Below are positions 16,174-24,626 of a stretch of 56,889 bases of DNA, in pieces. The translations under genes were made by a program, and so were the position numbers. The stretch is taken from NCBI GenBank assembly GCA_002319815.1, contig DCFR01000066.1, forward strand, positions 2,239 through 59,127, written 5' to 3'. Source of the stretch: Megamonas sp. UBA1799. Its GTDB lineage: Bacteria > Bacillota > Negativicutes > Selenomonadales > Selenomonadaceae. The notes under the pieces are model-generated. The model was not told where the DNA came from. It saw nothing but the letters and a program-made list of their open reading frames with translations, and did not search any database. Numbering within the stretch: position 1 is the stretch's first letter; each line of letters begins with the position of its first letter.

Positions 16174-17900
16174 GCGGACGGCAAAGAATGCGCGATGAGC
16201 TGCGGCGGGCGTTTGTTTTCTATGCGCTGGTGCCGATGCTGCTGCTTTTGATACTGAGCGCGGGACTGCTCTATATCTATTGGATGGAAAATATTTCCCG
16301 CCGCAATGCGGCGGCGCTGCAGCAGGTGTCAGGGACTTTACAGCAAACGATTCAGACCGGACTGGATGAAGCAGAGCGTTTGTCGCTGCAATGCGACTTT
16401 GATCGTCTGCAGCAGGATCCGGCTTACAAGGTGGCGTTTTACCGCCGGTTGTATGATTTTTTGAACGAAGAGCCGGCGTATCGGATGTTTGTGGTGCTGG
16501 ACAGCGAGCAAAAGATTGTGATGTCCAGCCGTTCGCAGGATCCGGAATTTTTGTATCTGTCCAAAGATGTTTTCTGGGGGATATTAGAAAGGCTCTGGGT
16601 AGAACCGTATCATGCAATGTATGAATTTATCGGTTATGATAAAAAATTTGGCCAGCCGATGGATATTGCCGTAGGCAAGGCCATTATGGCGGATGAGAAA
16701 ACACGCGGTTATGTGATTTTTGTCATTTCCGGTCCGGCTTTATTGCAGGAAATGGTGAATCCGCGGGCTAATATTGTGGTTGAGGATGCATTCGGGCACA
16801 CGCCGCTTTGCACGGATTATAATTTTTCCCTGCGGGTCAACAATAAACTTCGGGCGGAGTTCCATCAGGCGGAGGGCTATGTCCACTATGGCACGGGGGA
16901 TTATTATGTTGGAAAAGCTTCGGTGCTGGACGGTGGGGCTACGGTTTATGCGATTTCCGCACTGGGAGAACTGCGAACGTATCTGCAGCAGGCGGCGTTG
17001 GTTTTGCTGGGCGCCGGTACGCTGCTGCTGTTTTTGATTCTTCGGATCAGCCGTCGTCAGGCCCGCTGGCAGACGCGCATCATTGAACGCATTGTCGATG
17101 CGTTTACAGCGGCCAAACAGGGCGATCTCAGCTATCGGCTGCATATTCCGGAAAGCAGTGAACTGCGGGTGATCGGCGAGTCCTATAACCGCATGGCGCA
17201 TAGTCTGCGGGCTTTGATAAAGAGCAATGAAGAAAAAACACGGGCGGCAGTGCTGCTGGAACTGCGTCAGCTGACATCACAGTTTGATCCTCATTTTTTG
17301 TATAATACGCTGGGCAGCATCAAGTTTATGATTACACTCGACCCGCAGGCGGCCAGTGAGATGACGATGGCGCTGTCCCGTCTTTTGCGCTATAGCATTC
17401 GTCATGCGTCGGCGCAGGTGGCGCTGCGGGATGATATGCAGTATCTGTATGATTATCTGGCGATTATGCAGTATCGCTTTACGGATCGATTTGACTATTT
17501 GATTCATATGGAACCGGCGGCTGAACTGGCTTTGGTGCCGAAACTTTGCCTGCAGCCGGTTATAGAAAACGCGTTGAAATATGGGTACGAGGGGCGGCAG
17601 CATTTGCTGGTGGAAATTGTGATTACGGTGGCCGATGGAGCGCTGGACATATGGATTCGGGATGATGGCTGCGGTATGGATGCGGCGCAGCTGGAGGAGA
17701 TACAGGCGGTTCTGGCCCGGCAGGAGCTGCCGGCGGCACATTCCGGGTTGTTTAATATCCATCGCCGTTTGCAGCTTTTATATGGAGCTGCGGCAGGACT
17801 GACGATTGCGAGTGTGCCGGGCGAAGGCACAACGGTGCGGATGAAGCTGCCCCTGCGGCAAGCGGAGGAGGGAACAGGCGATGCGGGTCATTATTGTTGA
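16170..17900 (+). CDS. Sensor histidine kinase, LytS/YesM type
   Basis: A 576-residue membrane kinase. A helix at about 12-38 and one at about 270-292 enclose a 230-residue extracytoplasmic domain. A HAMP-like linker follows (about 292-345), then a HisKA_7TM/His_kinase domain with the phospho-acceptor His375 in QFDPHFLYNTL, and a GHKL ATPase domain (PVIENALKYG, DDGCGM). Such kinases pair with AraC-type regulators and often sense sugars or sugar phosphates. The gene overlaps the second binding-protein gene by 4 nt and the regulator gene by 20 nt, a tight three-gene sensing unit. Confidence 0.9.
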   Translation: MSGRQRMRDELRRAFVFYALVPMLLLLILSAGLLYIYWMENISRRNAAALQQVSGTLQQTIQTGLDEAERLSLQCDFDRLQQDPAYKVAFYRRLYDFLNEEPAYRMFVVLDSEQKIVMSSRSQDPEFLYLSKDVFWGILERLWVEPYHAMYEFIGYDKKFGQPMDIAVGKAIMADEKTRGYVIFVISGPALLQEMVNPRANIVVEDAFGHTPLCTDYNFSLRVNNKLRAEFHQAEGYVHYGTGDYYVGKASVLDGGATVYAISALGELRTYLQQAALVLLGAGTLLLFLILRISRRQARWQTRIIERIVDAFTAAKQGDLSYRLHIPESSELRVIGESYNRMAHSLRALIKSNEEKTRAAVLLELRQLTSQFDPHFLYNTLGSIKFMITLDPQAASEMTMALSRLLRYSIRHASAQVALRDDMQYLYDYLAIMQYRFTDRFDYLIHMEPAAELALVPKLCLQPVIENALKYGYEGRQHLLVEIVITVADGALDIWIRDDGCGMDAAQLEEIQAVLARQELPAAHSGLFNIHRRLQLLYGAAAGLTIASVPGEGTTVRMKLPLRQAEEGTGDAGHYC

Positions 17901-18639
17901 AGATGAGTTTATCCTGCGGCAGGGGCTGGCGCAGACGATGCCCTGGGAAGCCATGGGCTGCGTAGTGGCTGGGACGGCAGCCAATGGACAGGAAGGGCTG
18001 GCGCTGCTGCGGACGCTGCAGCCGGAGGTCGTGATCACGGATATCAAAATGCCGCAGATGGACGGGCTGGAGATGCTGCGCATTGCCCGGGAGGAAGGCT
18101 GTCGGGCGGCGGTCATTATTCTTACCAGCTATGCAGAGTTTTCCTATGCGCAGCAGGCGGTGCGGCTTGGGAGCGCCGATTATTTATTAAAGCCGGTCGA
18201 GGAAAAAAATCTGGCAGCGGCTTTGCGAAAAATTGCCGCCGGCGGAGTGGCTGCTGCACCGGAAGCCGAGGCCGGTCTGGCTGACTGGCAGGCGCTGCTG
18301 GTTTCTGCCCGACGGCAGAATTCTTATGTGAACCGGGCGCTGACGATGATTCTGGCACATTACAGTGAGCATCTCAGCATAGAGGATCTGGCGGTCCGAT
18401 CCGGGCTCAGCGCCAGTTACCTGAGCCGGAAGTTCAAAGAAGTCACCGGGCATACCTTTGGCGACTTGTTGGCGGCGCGCCGGATTGAAGCGGCGCTGCA
18501 GCTTTTACAGGGTGATTACCGGATTTATGAAATAGCAGAAAAGGTAGGGTTTCATGATTATAAAAATTTTTGTCTGGTGTTTAAAAAATACATGCAGCAC
18601 ACGCCAAAAGCTTATGTGCGGGAGCAGGGGAGAAAGTAA
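17881..18639 (+). CDS. Response regulator with AraC-type DNA-binding domain (YesN-like)
   Basis: This 252-residue protein has a receiver domain (1-120: acidic pair E7/D8, phospho-acceptor Asp54 in VVITDIKMPQMDG, conserved LKPV lysine). The C-terminal AraC/XylS domain (about 150-250) has two helix-turn-helix units and the family signature GFHDYKNFCLVFKKYMQHTPKAY. It is encoded overlapping the kinase by 20 nt. The probable target is the promoter of the upstream transporter operon (about 11147), so the whole 11.2-18.6 kb block would be a self-regulated uptake system. No operator was identified by eye. Confidence 0.9.
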   Translation: MRVIIVEDEFILRQGLAQTMPWEAMGCVVAGTAANGQEGLALLRTLQPEVVITDIKMPQMDGLEMLRIAREEGCRAAVIILTSYAEFSYAQQAVRLGSADYLLKPVEEKNLAAALRKIAAGGVAAAPEAEAGLADWQALLVSARRQNSYVNRALTMILAHYSEHLSIEDLAVRSGLSASYLSRKFKEVTGHTFGDLLAARRIEAALQLLQGDYRIYEIAEKVGFHDYKNFCLVFKKYMQHTPKAYVREQGRK

Positions 18640-18660
18640 TTTGCCAGAGCGGAGGCGCGT

Positions 18661-20019
18661 ATGAAGCAGACATTTTCGTATCGTGAGAAGGCACGGACTT
18701 TTTTTGCCGTATTATTACCTCTTTTAATCACGCAGCTGGCTCTGGTATCCACGGGATTTTGTGATACCGTCATGGCCGGGCATGTGAGTGAGCAGGATTT
18801 GGCCGGGGTGGCGGTGGGGGTGAATTTGTTTTTCCCTTTGTTTACGACTTGCCTGGGCATTGTTTCCGGGCTGACGCCGGCGATTGCGCAGTATAATGGC
18901 GCCGGGCATCGGGAAGCTATTGTTTTTGCGATACGGCAGGGATTTTACTGGGCGTTGGGAATTGCCGTGCTGCTGATCGCCGGCGGATGGCTGGCGGTAC
19001 CGCCGCTGCTGCGCTTCCTGACGCTGGAGCCGCGGGTCGAAACGGTGGCCGCTTATTATCTGGCGGCGCTGGCTGTAGGGATTCTGCCGGTGTTTCTGGC
19101 GTCGGTATTGCGTAATTTTATTGATGCGCTGGGCGCTACGCGCTTGACCATGTGCATTACGGTGGTGACGGTGCCGGTAAATATCGTCATGAATTACATT
19201 TTCATTTTTGGCGCTTTTGGGGTTCCAGCTTTTGGCGGCATTGGCGCTGGCATCGGCACGGCGATTGCTTATTTTGTCAATATGGTGCTCAATATGCTGG
19301 TGGTTAAATACATGGAGCCTTTTCGCAGTTATGGGATCTTTCAGTCCTGGATACGACCGTCGCTGCATGAATGGCGCCGGCAGTTGGGCTTGGGGATTCC
19401 GATCGGCGCGACGATGTTTTGTGAAGCAAGTATCTTCAGCGCCGTCGGCCTGTTTATGACGACGTATGGTACCGGAGTGGTGGCGGCGCATCAGGCAGCC
19501 TTGAATTTTTCCACGATGGTTTATATGCTGCCGCTTTCGGTAAGCATGACGCTGACCATTTTGATCGGCTATGAACTGGGGGCAGGCCGCCCGCAGGATG
19601 CCTGGCGATACAGCCGTTTGGGCCGCGTGCTGTCATTTGTGTTTGTTGCCGGCGTTGCCTTGATTTTGCTGCAGTTTCGTGATGCTGTGGCGGCGCTGTA
19701 TACCAATGATGATTTTGTACAGCGATTGTTACGGGTGTTTTTGTTGTATGCGGTTGGGATGCAAGTGGCGGATAGTATCAATGCTCCTTTGCAGGGAACG
19801 CTGCGCGGCGCCAGGGATGTGCGAGTCACATTTTTTCTGGCGGTTCTTTCCTACTGGATCATTGGCTTGCCGGCAGGCTGGGTATTGGCAAACCGGGTCC
19901 TTTTAAGTCCATATGGGTTTTGGATCGGACTGATTGTCGGGCTGCTGGCTGGCGCTTTGCTGCTGATGGCGCGGCTGGCGGTCATAGAACGCCGTTACCG
20001 GCAGTCAGCCACGCAATGA
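18661..20019 (+). CDS. MATE family multidrug/metabolite efflux transporter
   Basis: A 452-residue protein with about twelve hydrophobic helices in two repeats. It has family landmarks such as QLALVSTGFCDTVMAGH near the N-terminus and EASIFSAVGLFMTTYGTG at the start of the second half. Members export cationic compounds by Na+ or H+ antiport. GGAGG lies a few nucleotides before ATG 18661, and the gene begins 21 nt after the response-regulator gene, so it may be co-transcribed. A functional link to the importer is not evident. The substrate is unknown. Confidence 0.9.
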   Translation: MKQTFSYREKARTFFAVLLPLLITQLALVSTGFCDTVMAGHVSEQDLAGVAVGVNLFFPLFTTCLGIVSGLTPAIAQYNGAGHREAIVFAIRQGFYWALGIAVLLIAGGWLAVPPLLRFLTLEPRVETVAAYYLAALAVGILPVFLASVLRNFIDALGATRLTMCITVVTVPVNIVMNYIFIFGAFGVPAFGGIGAGIGTAIAYFVNMVLNMLVVKYMEPFRSYGIFQSWIRPSLHEWRRQLGLGIPIGATMFCEASIFSAVGLFMTTYGTGVVAAHQAALNFSTMVYMLPLSVSMTLTILIGYELGAGRPQDAWRYSRLGRVLSFVFVAGVALILLQFRDAVAALYTNDDFVQRLLRVFLLYAVGMQVADSINAPLQGTLRGARDVRVTFFLAVLSYWIIGLPAGWVLANRVLLSPYGFWIGLIVGLLAGALLLMARLAVIERRYRQSATQ

Positions 20020-20052
20020 GTCAGGATAAAAAACTTGCGAATATCAAAAAAA

Positions 20053-20076
20053 AATAGTAAACTGATATTTACTATT
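20053..20076. promoter_or_regulatory. Palindrome over the -35 region upstream of mlaE
   Basis: A perfect 9-bp inverted repeat AATAGTAAA-N6-TTTACTATT overlaps the -35 element of the predicted mlaE promoter (TTTACT 20068-20073, 17 nt, TACAAT 20091-20096). It could be an operator for the outer-membrane locus. Alternatively it could be a weak terminator for the MATE gene, since a T-rich stretch follows. Confidence 0.45.
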
Positions 20077-20148
20077 TTATATATTGTTGCTACAATCAAT
20101 ACTAGGATTGTTTGGCAGCGGTTTGCAAATAAGGAGCGGATCATACGG

Positions 20149-20922
20149 ATGGTGATTCGAATTTTAGAAAAAATTGGTGCGGTTGTCATCAAATGGCTTC
20201 AATATGTTGGCGAAGTGGTTCTGCTGGTGGCGGAAACCTTTCAGCAGCTGCGGCATCCGCCGCGGATGCGGCATGTGTTTGCCCAGATGTCGCATCTGGG
20301 CGTGGATTCGCTTCCTATTGTTTTGCTGACGCTGCTGTTTACCGGAATGGTTATGACGCTGCAGGTAGCGCATGAATTTATTCGTTTTGGCGCGCAGTCT
20401 ACGATTGGCGGCGTGATTACCATTGCCATCGGACGCGAGCTGGGTCCGGTGCTGGTTGGGGTTGTGGCGGCCGGCCGCGTAGGGGCGGCCATCACGGCGG
20501 AGATCAGCACCATGAAGGTTACGGAACAGATTGATGCGCTGCGGGTTATGGCTACGAGTCCGGTAGGCTATCTCGTGGTGCCGCGTATGCTGGCGTGTAT
20601 GGTGATGGTTCCAATTCTGACGGTATTTGGCGATGCGATTGGCGTTTTTGGCGGGTGGGTCATTGCTACCAGCCATTCGGAAATCAGCACGTTCTTATAT
20701 CTGAATTCGATTGATTTGTTTGTTGATATGCATGATATTACCGGAGGATTGCTGAAAGCCGCTGTTTTTGGCGTGATCATTGCCATCCTGGGCTGTTATT
20801 GCGGGCTGAAAGCGCCGGATGGCGCAGAAGGGGTCGGTTTGGCGACGACACGCTCCGTAGTGAGCTCTATTATCGTGATTTTTGTTGCCAATTGCTTTTT
20901 ATCGTTGTTGCTGTATCAATGA
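20149..20922 (+). CDS. mlaE: MlaE-like phospholipid ABC transporter permease
   Basis: A 257-residue inner-membrane permease of the MlaE/YrbE family, with the hallmark stretch IAIGRELGPVLVGVVAAGRVGAAI and five to six helices. It forms the membrane part of a system that moves phospholipids between inner and outer membranes. ATG 20149 is preferred because AAGGAG lies upstream (spacing 12, rather long). The reading frame continues upstream into low-complexity sequence without a ribosome site. First gene of an mlaE-mlaF-mlaD unit, 9 nt from mlaF. Confidence 0.9.
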   Translation: MVIRILEKIGAVVIKWLQYVGEVVLLVAETFQQLRHPPRMRHVFAQMSHLGVDSLPIVLLTLLFTGMVMTLQVAHEFIRFGAQSTIGGVITIAIGRELGPVLVGVVAAGRVGAAITAEISTMKVTEQIDALRVMATSPVGYLVVPRMLACMVMVPILTVFGDAIGVFGGWVIATSHSEISTFLYLNSIDLFVDMHDITGGLLKAAVFGVIIAILGCYCGLKAPDGAEGVGLATTRSVVSSIIVIFVANCFLSLLLYQ

Positions 20923-20931
20923 GGGACAAGT

Positions 20932-21681
20932 ATGATAAAATTAGTGCATGTGAGCAAGTCATTCCGGGATAAACAGGTGCTGCGGGATGTGAACCTGACG
21001 ATTGAGGATGGAGAAACGTTGGCGATTATCGGCGGCAGCGGCTCCGGTAAGAGTACGCTGCTGAAGCTGATGATCGGGCTGATTCGTCCGACGAGCGGTG
21101 AACTTTGGGTCAATGACCGCGAGATATCGCAGCTGCCGGAAGCCGAGCTTGATAAGGTGCGATTGGGCATGGGCATGGTGTTCCAATATTCTGCGTTGTT
21201 TGACTCCATGACCGTAGGCGATAATGTGGCGTTTGGTCTGCGGGAGCACACGAAATATCCGGAGGAAAGAATCCAGCAGATTGTCCAGGAAAAGCTGGCG
21301 CTGGTGGGAATGGACGGGGTGGAGTCGATGATGCCAAGTGAGCTTTCCGGCGGCATGAAGAAACGGGTGAGCCTGGCGCGGGCCATTGCCTTTGGCCCAG
21401 AAATTATTTTTTATGATGAGCCGAACTCAGGTCTTGATCCGATTATGAGCCGCAAGATTGATGAGCTGATTACGCATACGCAGCAGGCTTTGAAGGTGAC
21501 TTCCGTAGTGGTCACCCATGATATGGTGAGTGCCTGCCGGATTGCGGATCGGATTGCGATGCTTTATGAAGGGAATCTGCTGGCGGTTGCCGCTGTGCCG
21601 GAATTTCGGAAACTGAAGGACCCGCGCATACAGGCATTTCTGCAAAGTGCATATGTGGCGGAAGAGGAGGCAAGGGAATGA
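20932..21681 (+). CDS. mlaF: MlaF-like phospholipid ABC transporter ATPase
   Basis: A 249-residue ATPase with Walker A GGSGSGKST, signature LSGGMKKRVSLARA and Walker B IIFYDEPNSGLDP; this GGMKKR signature is typical of the Mla/Ttg2 branch. It powers lipid movement through MlaE. The ATG follows GAGGGA and lies 9 nt after the mlaE stop. The 3' end overlaps mlaD by 4 nt (ATGA at 21678). Confidence 0.92.
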   Translation: MIKLVHVSKSFRDKQVLRDVNLTIEDGETLAIIGGSGSGKSTLLKLMIGLIRPTSGELWVNDREISQLPEAELDKVRLGMGMVFQYSALFDSMTVGDNVAFGLREHTKYPEERIQQIVQEKLALVGMDGVESMMPSELSGGMKKRVSLARAIAFGPEIIFYDEPNSGLDPIMSRKIDELITHTQQALKVTSVVVTHDMVSACRIADRIAMLYEGNLLAVAAVPEFRKLKDPRIQAFLQSAYVAEEEARE

Positions 21682-22952
21682 CAAATGAGGCGAAAGTCGG
21701 GGCGTTTACGATTCTGGGCGTGGCCCTGCTGGCATTTATTTTGGTCCATTTAAGTGGCTTTCGGTTCGGCGGAGACAAAGATTATTCGCTGTATGTCAAC
21801 TTTTCTCAGGTGATGGGGCTGAATCCCAGCGCGGCCGTTCGTTTTGCCGGCGTTGGCGTCGGAAAAGTGGAGAGCATCAAACCAGAAGGCATGGGCGTTC
21901 AGGTGGCAATCCGGGTGAACCCGGATATCAAAATCCCGCGGGGCTCGAAGATCGCGGTTGCCGCCAGCGGATTTATGGGAGAAAAATTTGTCGGCATATC
22001 TCCGGCCGCTGACACTGGAGACTATCTGCAGCCGGGAGAAACGGTGTCCGGGCAGGGAGAACAAGGGATGGACTCGGTCATGGAGAGTGTCAACAAAACG
22101 ATTGATGAAGTTCATTCACTGTTGCTTTCGATGAATGAAATCATGGGCAATCCGCGCGTCAAGACTTCGGTGATCGAGACTTCGGAAAATGTTCGGGATA
22201 TGACGGCCAATATGCGTGATCTGACAGCTACGCTGTCCCATATGGCGCTGCATAATGAAGAGGATCTCAATGCGGCGGTGCACAATCTGAGCTTGATGAC
22301 CGGGAGCCTTATGCAGGCGGCGGATGAAGTGGATACGATGGTGCATGATTTTTCCGGCGACGGACAGACGGCAGGCAATCTCCGGCTGGCGATTGCCAAT
22401 ATCGCCGCTACGAGTCAACGCATTGACCACATGGCTTCCAGCCTGGAAGGCGTTGTGACTAATCCGCAGACGGCAGATGATTTGCAGGCTACTTTGCATA
22501 ATGCGCGGCAGGTATCTGAAAAAGCGAACAAGATGCTGTCGGGGTTTAATGGGGCGCATATGGAAACTGGTGTAGATACGATGTACAGCGGTAAAATGGA
22601 TCGCTGGACGGCAAATTTCGATATGCATCTGTATAATTCGCCGGATAGTTTTTTGCTGCTGGGGGTTGATGATATCGGAGAGGAAAACCGTTTTAACGGA
22701 CAGGTTGGTATGCGCCGCGGCGCTCTGACCGGACGGGCCGGCATTGTGGACAGCAAGCTGGGAGTAGGCGTTGATGCTGCGGCTGGTTCGCGCTGGGTTT
22801 TTTCCGCCGATGCGTATAATATCAATGATGCGACGGTGAAACTTCGGGCCACATATAAAGTGACTTCCGACACGTATCTGGTCGGGCAGATCAATGATCT
22901 GAACCGGCGTTCACGCCGGGCGGCCTACGTCGGCATTCGTCACACATTTTAA
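21678..22952 (+). CDS. mlaD: MlaD-like MCE protein with C-terminal predicted beta-barrel
   Basis: At 424 residues this is more than twice the length of proteobacterial MlaD (about 180). It has an N-terminal helix (about 8-28), an MCE domain (about 34-118, with GLNPSAAVRFAGVGVGKV), and a long amphipathic helical region (about 120-300). The C-terminal 120 residues show alternating hydrophobic strands, Gly/aromatic spacing and a terminal Phe (GIRHTF), as in outer-membrane barrels. Veillonella parvula MlaD is reported to have this architecture and to bridge both membranes. The expected role is a hexameric lipid tunnel from MlaEF to the outer membrane. No mlaA, mlaB or mlaC is adjacent. Confidence 0.88.
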   Translation: MTNEAKVGAFTILGVALLAFILVHLSGFRFGGDKDYSLYVNFSQVMGLNPSAAVRFAGVGVGKVESIKPEGMGVQVAIRVNPDIKIPRGSKIAVAASGFMGEKFVGISPAADTGDYLQPGETVSGQGEQGMDSVMESVNKTIDEVHSLLLSMNEIMGNPRVKTSVIETSENVRDMTANMRDLTATLSHMALHNEEDLNAAVHNLSLMTGSLMQAADEVDTMVHDFSGDGQTAGNLRLAIANIAATSQRIDHMASSLEGVVTNPQTADDLQATLHNARQVSEKANKMLSGFNGAHMETGVDTMYSGKMDRWTANFDMHLYNSPDSFLLLGVDDIGEENRFNGQVGMRRGALTGRAGIVDSKLGVGVDAAAGSRWVFSADAYNINDATVKLRATYKVTSDTYLVGQINDLNRRSRRAAYVGIRHTF

Positions 22953-22957
22953 TAAGC

Positions 22958-22990
22958 ATATCAAGATGCTTTGATTTGATATAGATTTTT
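22958..22990 (+). terminator. Weak AT-rich hairpin after mlaD
   Basis: ATATCAA (22958-22964) pairs with TTGATAT (22976-22982), followed by a T-rich run to 22990. The stem is all but one pair A-T/T-A, so termination would be inefficient. It could partly separate the mla genes from the tolC-like gene. Confidence 0.35.
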
Positions 22991-23033
22991 AGGGGAGAAG
23001 AGAAACGCAATCAATTTATTAGGAGGATATTAC

Positions 23034-24590
23034 ATGAAGAAAAGTAGTTGCTTTTATAAAAAACTTACGGCATTGGTGATTGGCAGTTTTATAAGTTTTT
23101 CTGCGTCTGGGCCAGTGCTGGCTGCGGATACGGTTAATCTTACATTGGAAGACAGCATTCAAATGGCCTTGGAAAATAATCGTACGATTAAAGCATCAAT
23201 GATGGATGTGGATTCAGCAAAATGGACCCAGCACGAGGCACGCCGTACGAGCGGCCTGAGCTTGACTTGGTCCGGTTCTGCTGCTCGTATTGGAGGGGAA
23301 GCTTATGAATCGGCCAGAACAGCCTATCGACTTCCCTATAATTCAGCTTATACAAACAGCATGTCGCTAAGTATGCCGCTCTATACCGGAGGGCAAGTGG
23401 AAAATACAATAGAGGCGGCTCGGTATGGAGTGAATGTTGCGGATCTTACGCTGGAAAATACAAAACAAACCATTAAATTGTCCGCGACTTCAGCGTATTA
23501 TAAAATTTTGCAATGTCGTAATTTGATCCAGGTAGATCAGGATGCCGTAGATACATTGCAGGCGCATCTTAATAATGTGAATGCACAGTACCAGGTGGGT
23601 ACGGTTGCTAAATCAGATGTGCTTCGGTCTCAAGTGGAACTTGCCAATGCGCAGCAATCCTTGGTTTCGGCGCAAAATGATTATGATATTGCAGTGTCAA
23701 CGCTGAATAATATTATTGGGTTGCCGACGGATACTGTCATTAATATTCGTGATGAGTTGAAGTACACAAAATATAAGCTTACATTGGACGAGTGCACTTC
23801 TTATGCGCTGACGCATCGGCCGGACGGCATTTCAGCTGATCAGGCAGTCAGCGAGGCTGAGGCTTCTATGAAGGCTGCCAAAGCTGGATATCGTCCGCAG
23901 GTACAGGCTGTAGCAGCAAAAACGATTGCCGGCGAGCATGCTTTTGGCGATGATCATGTGGGTTCAGATACTTGGAGCATTGGCATTTCCGGCAGTTGGG
24001 ATATTTTTGATAATAATGTGACAGAGGCGCAGGTGCAGCAAAAAAAGGCGGTGTTGCGTAAAGCACAGCAGACGTCGCTTCAACTACAGGAAACGATTCG
24101 GCTTGACGTGCGCACAGCTTATTTGAATCTTTTAGCTGCTGAAAAAAACATCCAAACGACAAAAGTAGCTGTGGATGAAGCACAGGAAGATTATAAAATT
24201 GCGCAGGTAAGATATAGTGCGGGTGTAGGTACAAATTTGGACGTCATGGATGCAGAGGAGAAACTGACTTCTACACAGACAACGTATATAACCGCTCTTT
24301 ATGATTATAATACCAGTAAAGCTTCCTTAGATAAAGCCATGGGGCTTAAAGTGGATTTGGATGTCGCGTCGTACGATCCAGCAGCGGGACCAGTCGAATT
24401 TCCAATTAAAAAAGCCGAGCAGCAGCCGGCGGATGACAAGACGGTAACGAAAGCTAATGCAGCTCTGCGTCCGATTCAGCTGCCTCATGTCGCGCGTCCG
24501 AATACAGCCGTGCAAACGGTTGGGACGAATGAGGAAGGTAACGGCTCGGCTGATGAAAACACGGCCGTGACCGATGAAATGGGAAAATAA
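23034..24590 (+). CDS. tolC: TolC-like outer-membrane efflux/secretion channel
   Basis: This 518-residue protein has a cleavable signal peptide ending SGPVLAAD. Two homologous OEP halves follow (about 38-245 and 255-455) with the long coiled-coil helices of TolC: repeated LEN/AQ heptads, GxVAKSDVLRSQVELANA in the first half and GTNLDVMDAEEKL in the second. A Pro/Ala-rich tail of about 60 residues follows. It would trimerise as an outer-membrane duct for efflux or type I secretion. AGGAGG lies 7 nt before the ATG. Here it sits inside an outer-membrane assembly cluster, with no pump genes adjacent. Base composition appears lower in GC than the flanking genes. Confidence 0.9.
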   Translation: MKKSSCFYKKLTALVIGSFISFSASGPVLAADTVNLTLEDSIQMALENNRTIKASMMDVDSAKWTQHEARRTSGLSLTWSGSAARIGGEAYESARTAYRLPYNSAYTNSMSLSMPLYTGGQVENTIEAARYGVNVADLTLENTKQTIKLSATSAYYKILQCRNLIQVDQDAVDTLQAHLNNVNAQYQVGTVAKSDVLRSQVELANAQQSLVSAQNDYDIAVSTLNNIIGLPTDTVINIRDELKYTKYKLTLDECTSYALTHRPDGISADQAVSEAEASMKAAKAGYRPQVQAVAAKTIAGEHAFGDDHVGSDTWSIGISGSWDIFDNNVTEAQVQQKKAVLRKAQQTSLQLQETIRLDVRTAYLNLLAAEKNIQTTKVAVDEAQEDYKIAQVRYSAGVGTNLDVMDAEEKLTSTQTTYITALYDYNTSKASLDKAMGLKVDLDVASYDPAAGPVEFPIKKAEQQPADDKTVTKANAALRPIQLPHVARPNTAVQTVGTNEEGNGSADENTAVTDEMGK

Positions 24591-24626
24591 AGATTGGGGA
24601 TTCGGACCTTTTGGAGGTAATCAGGT

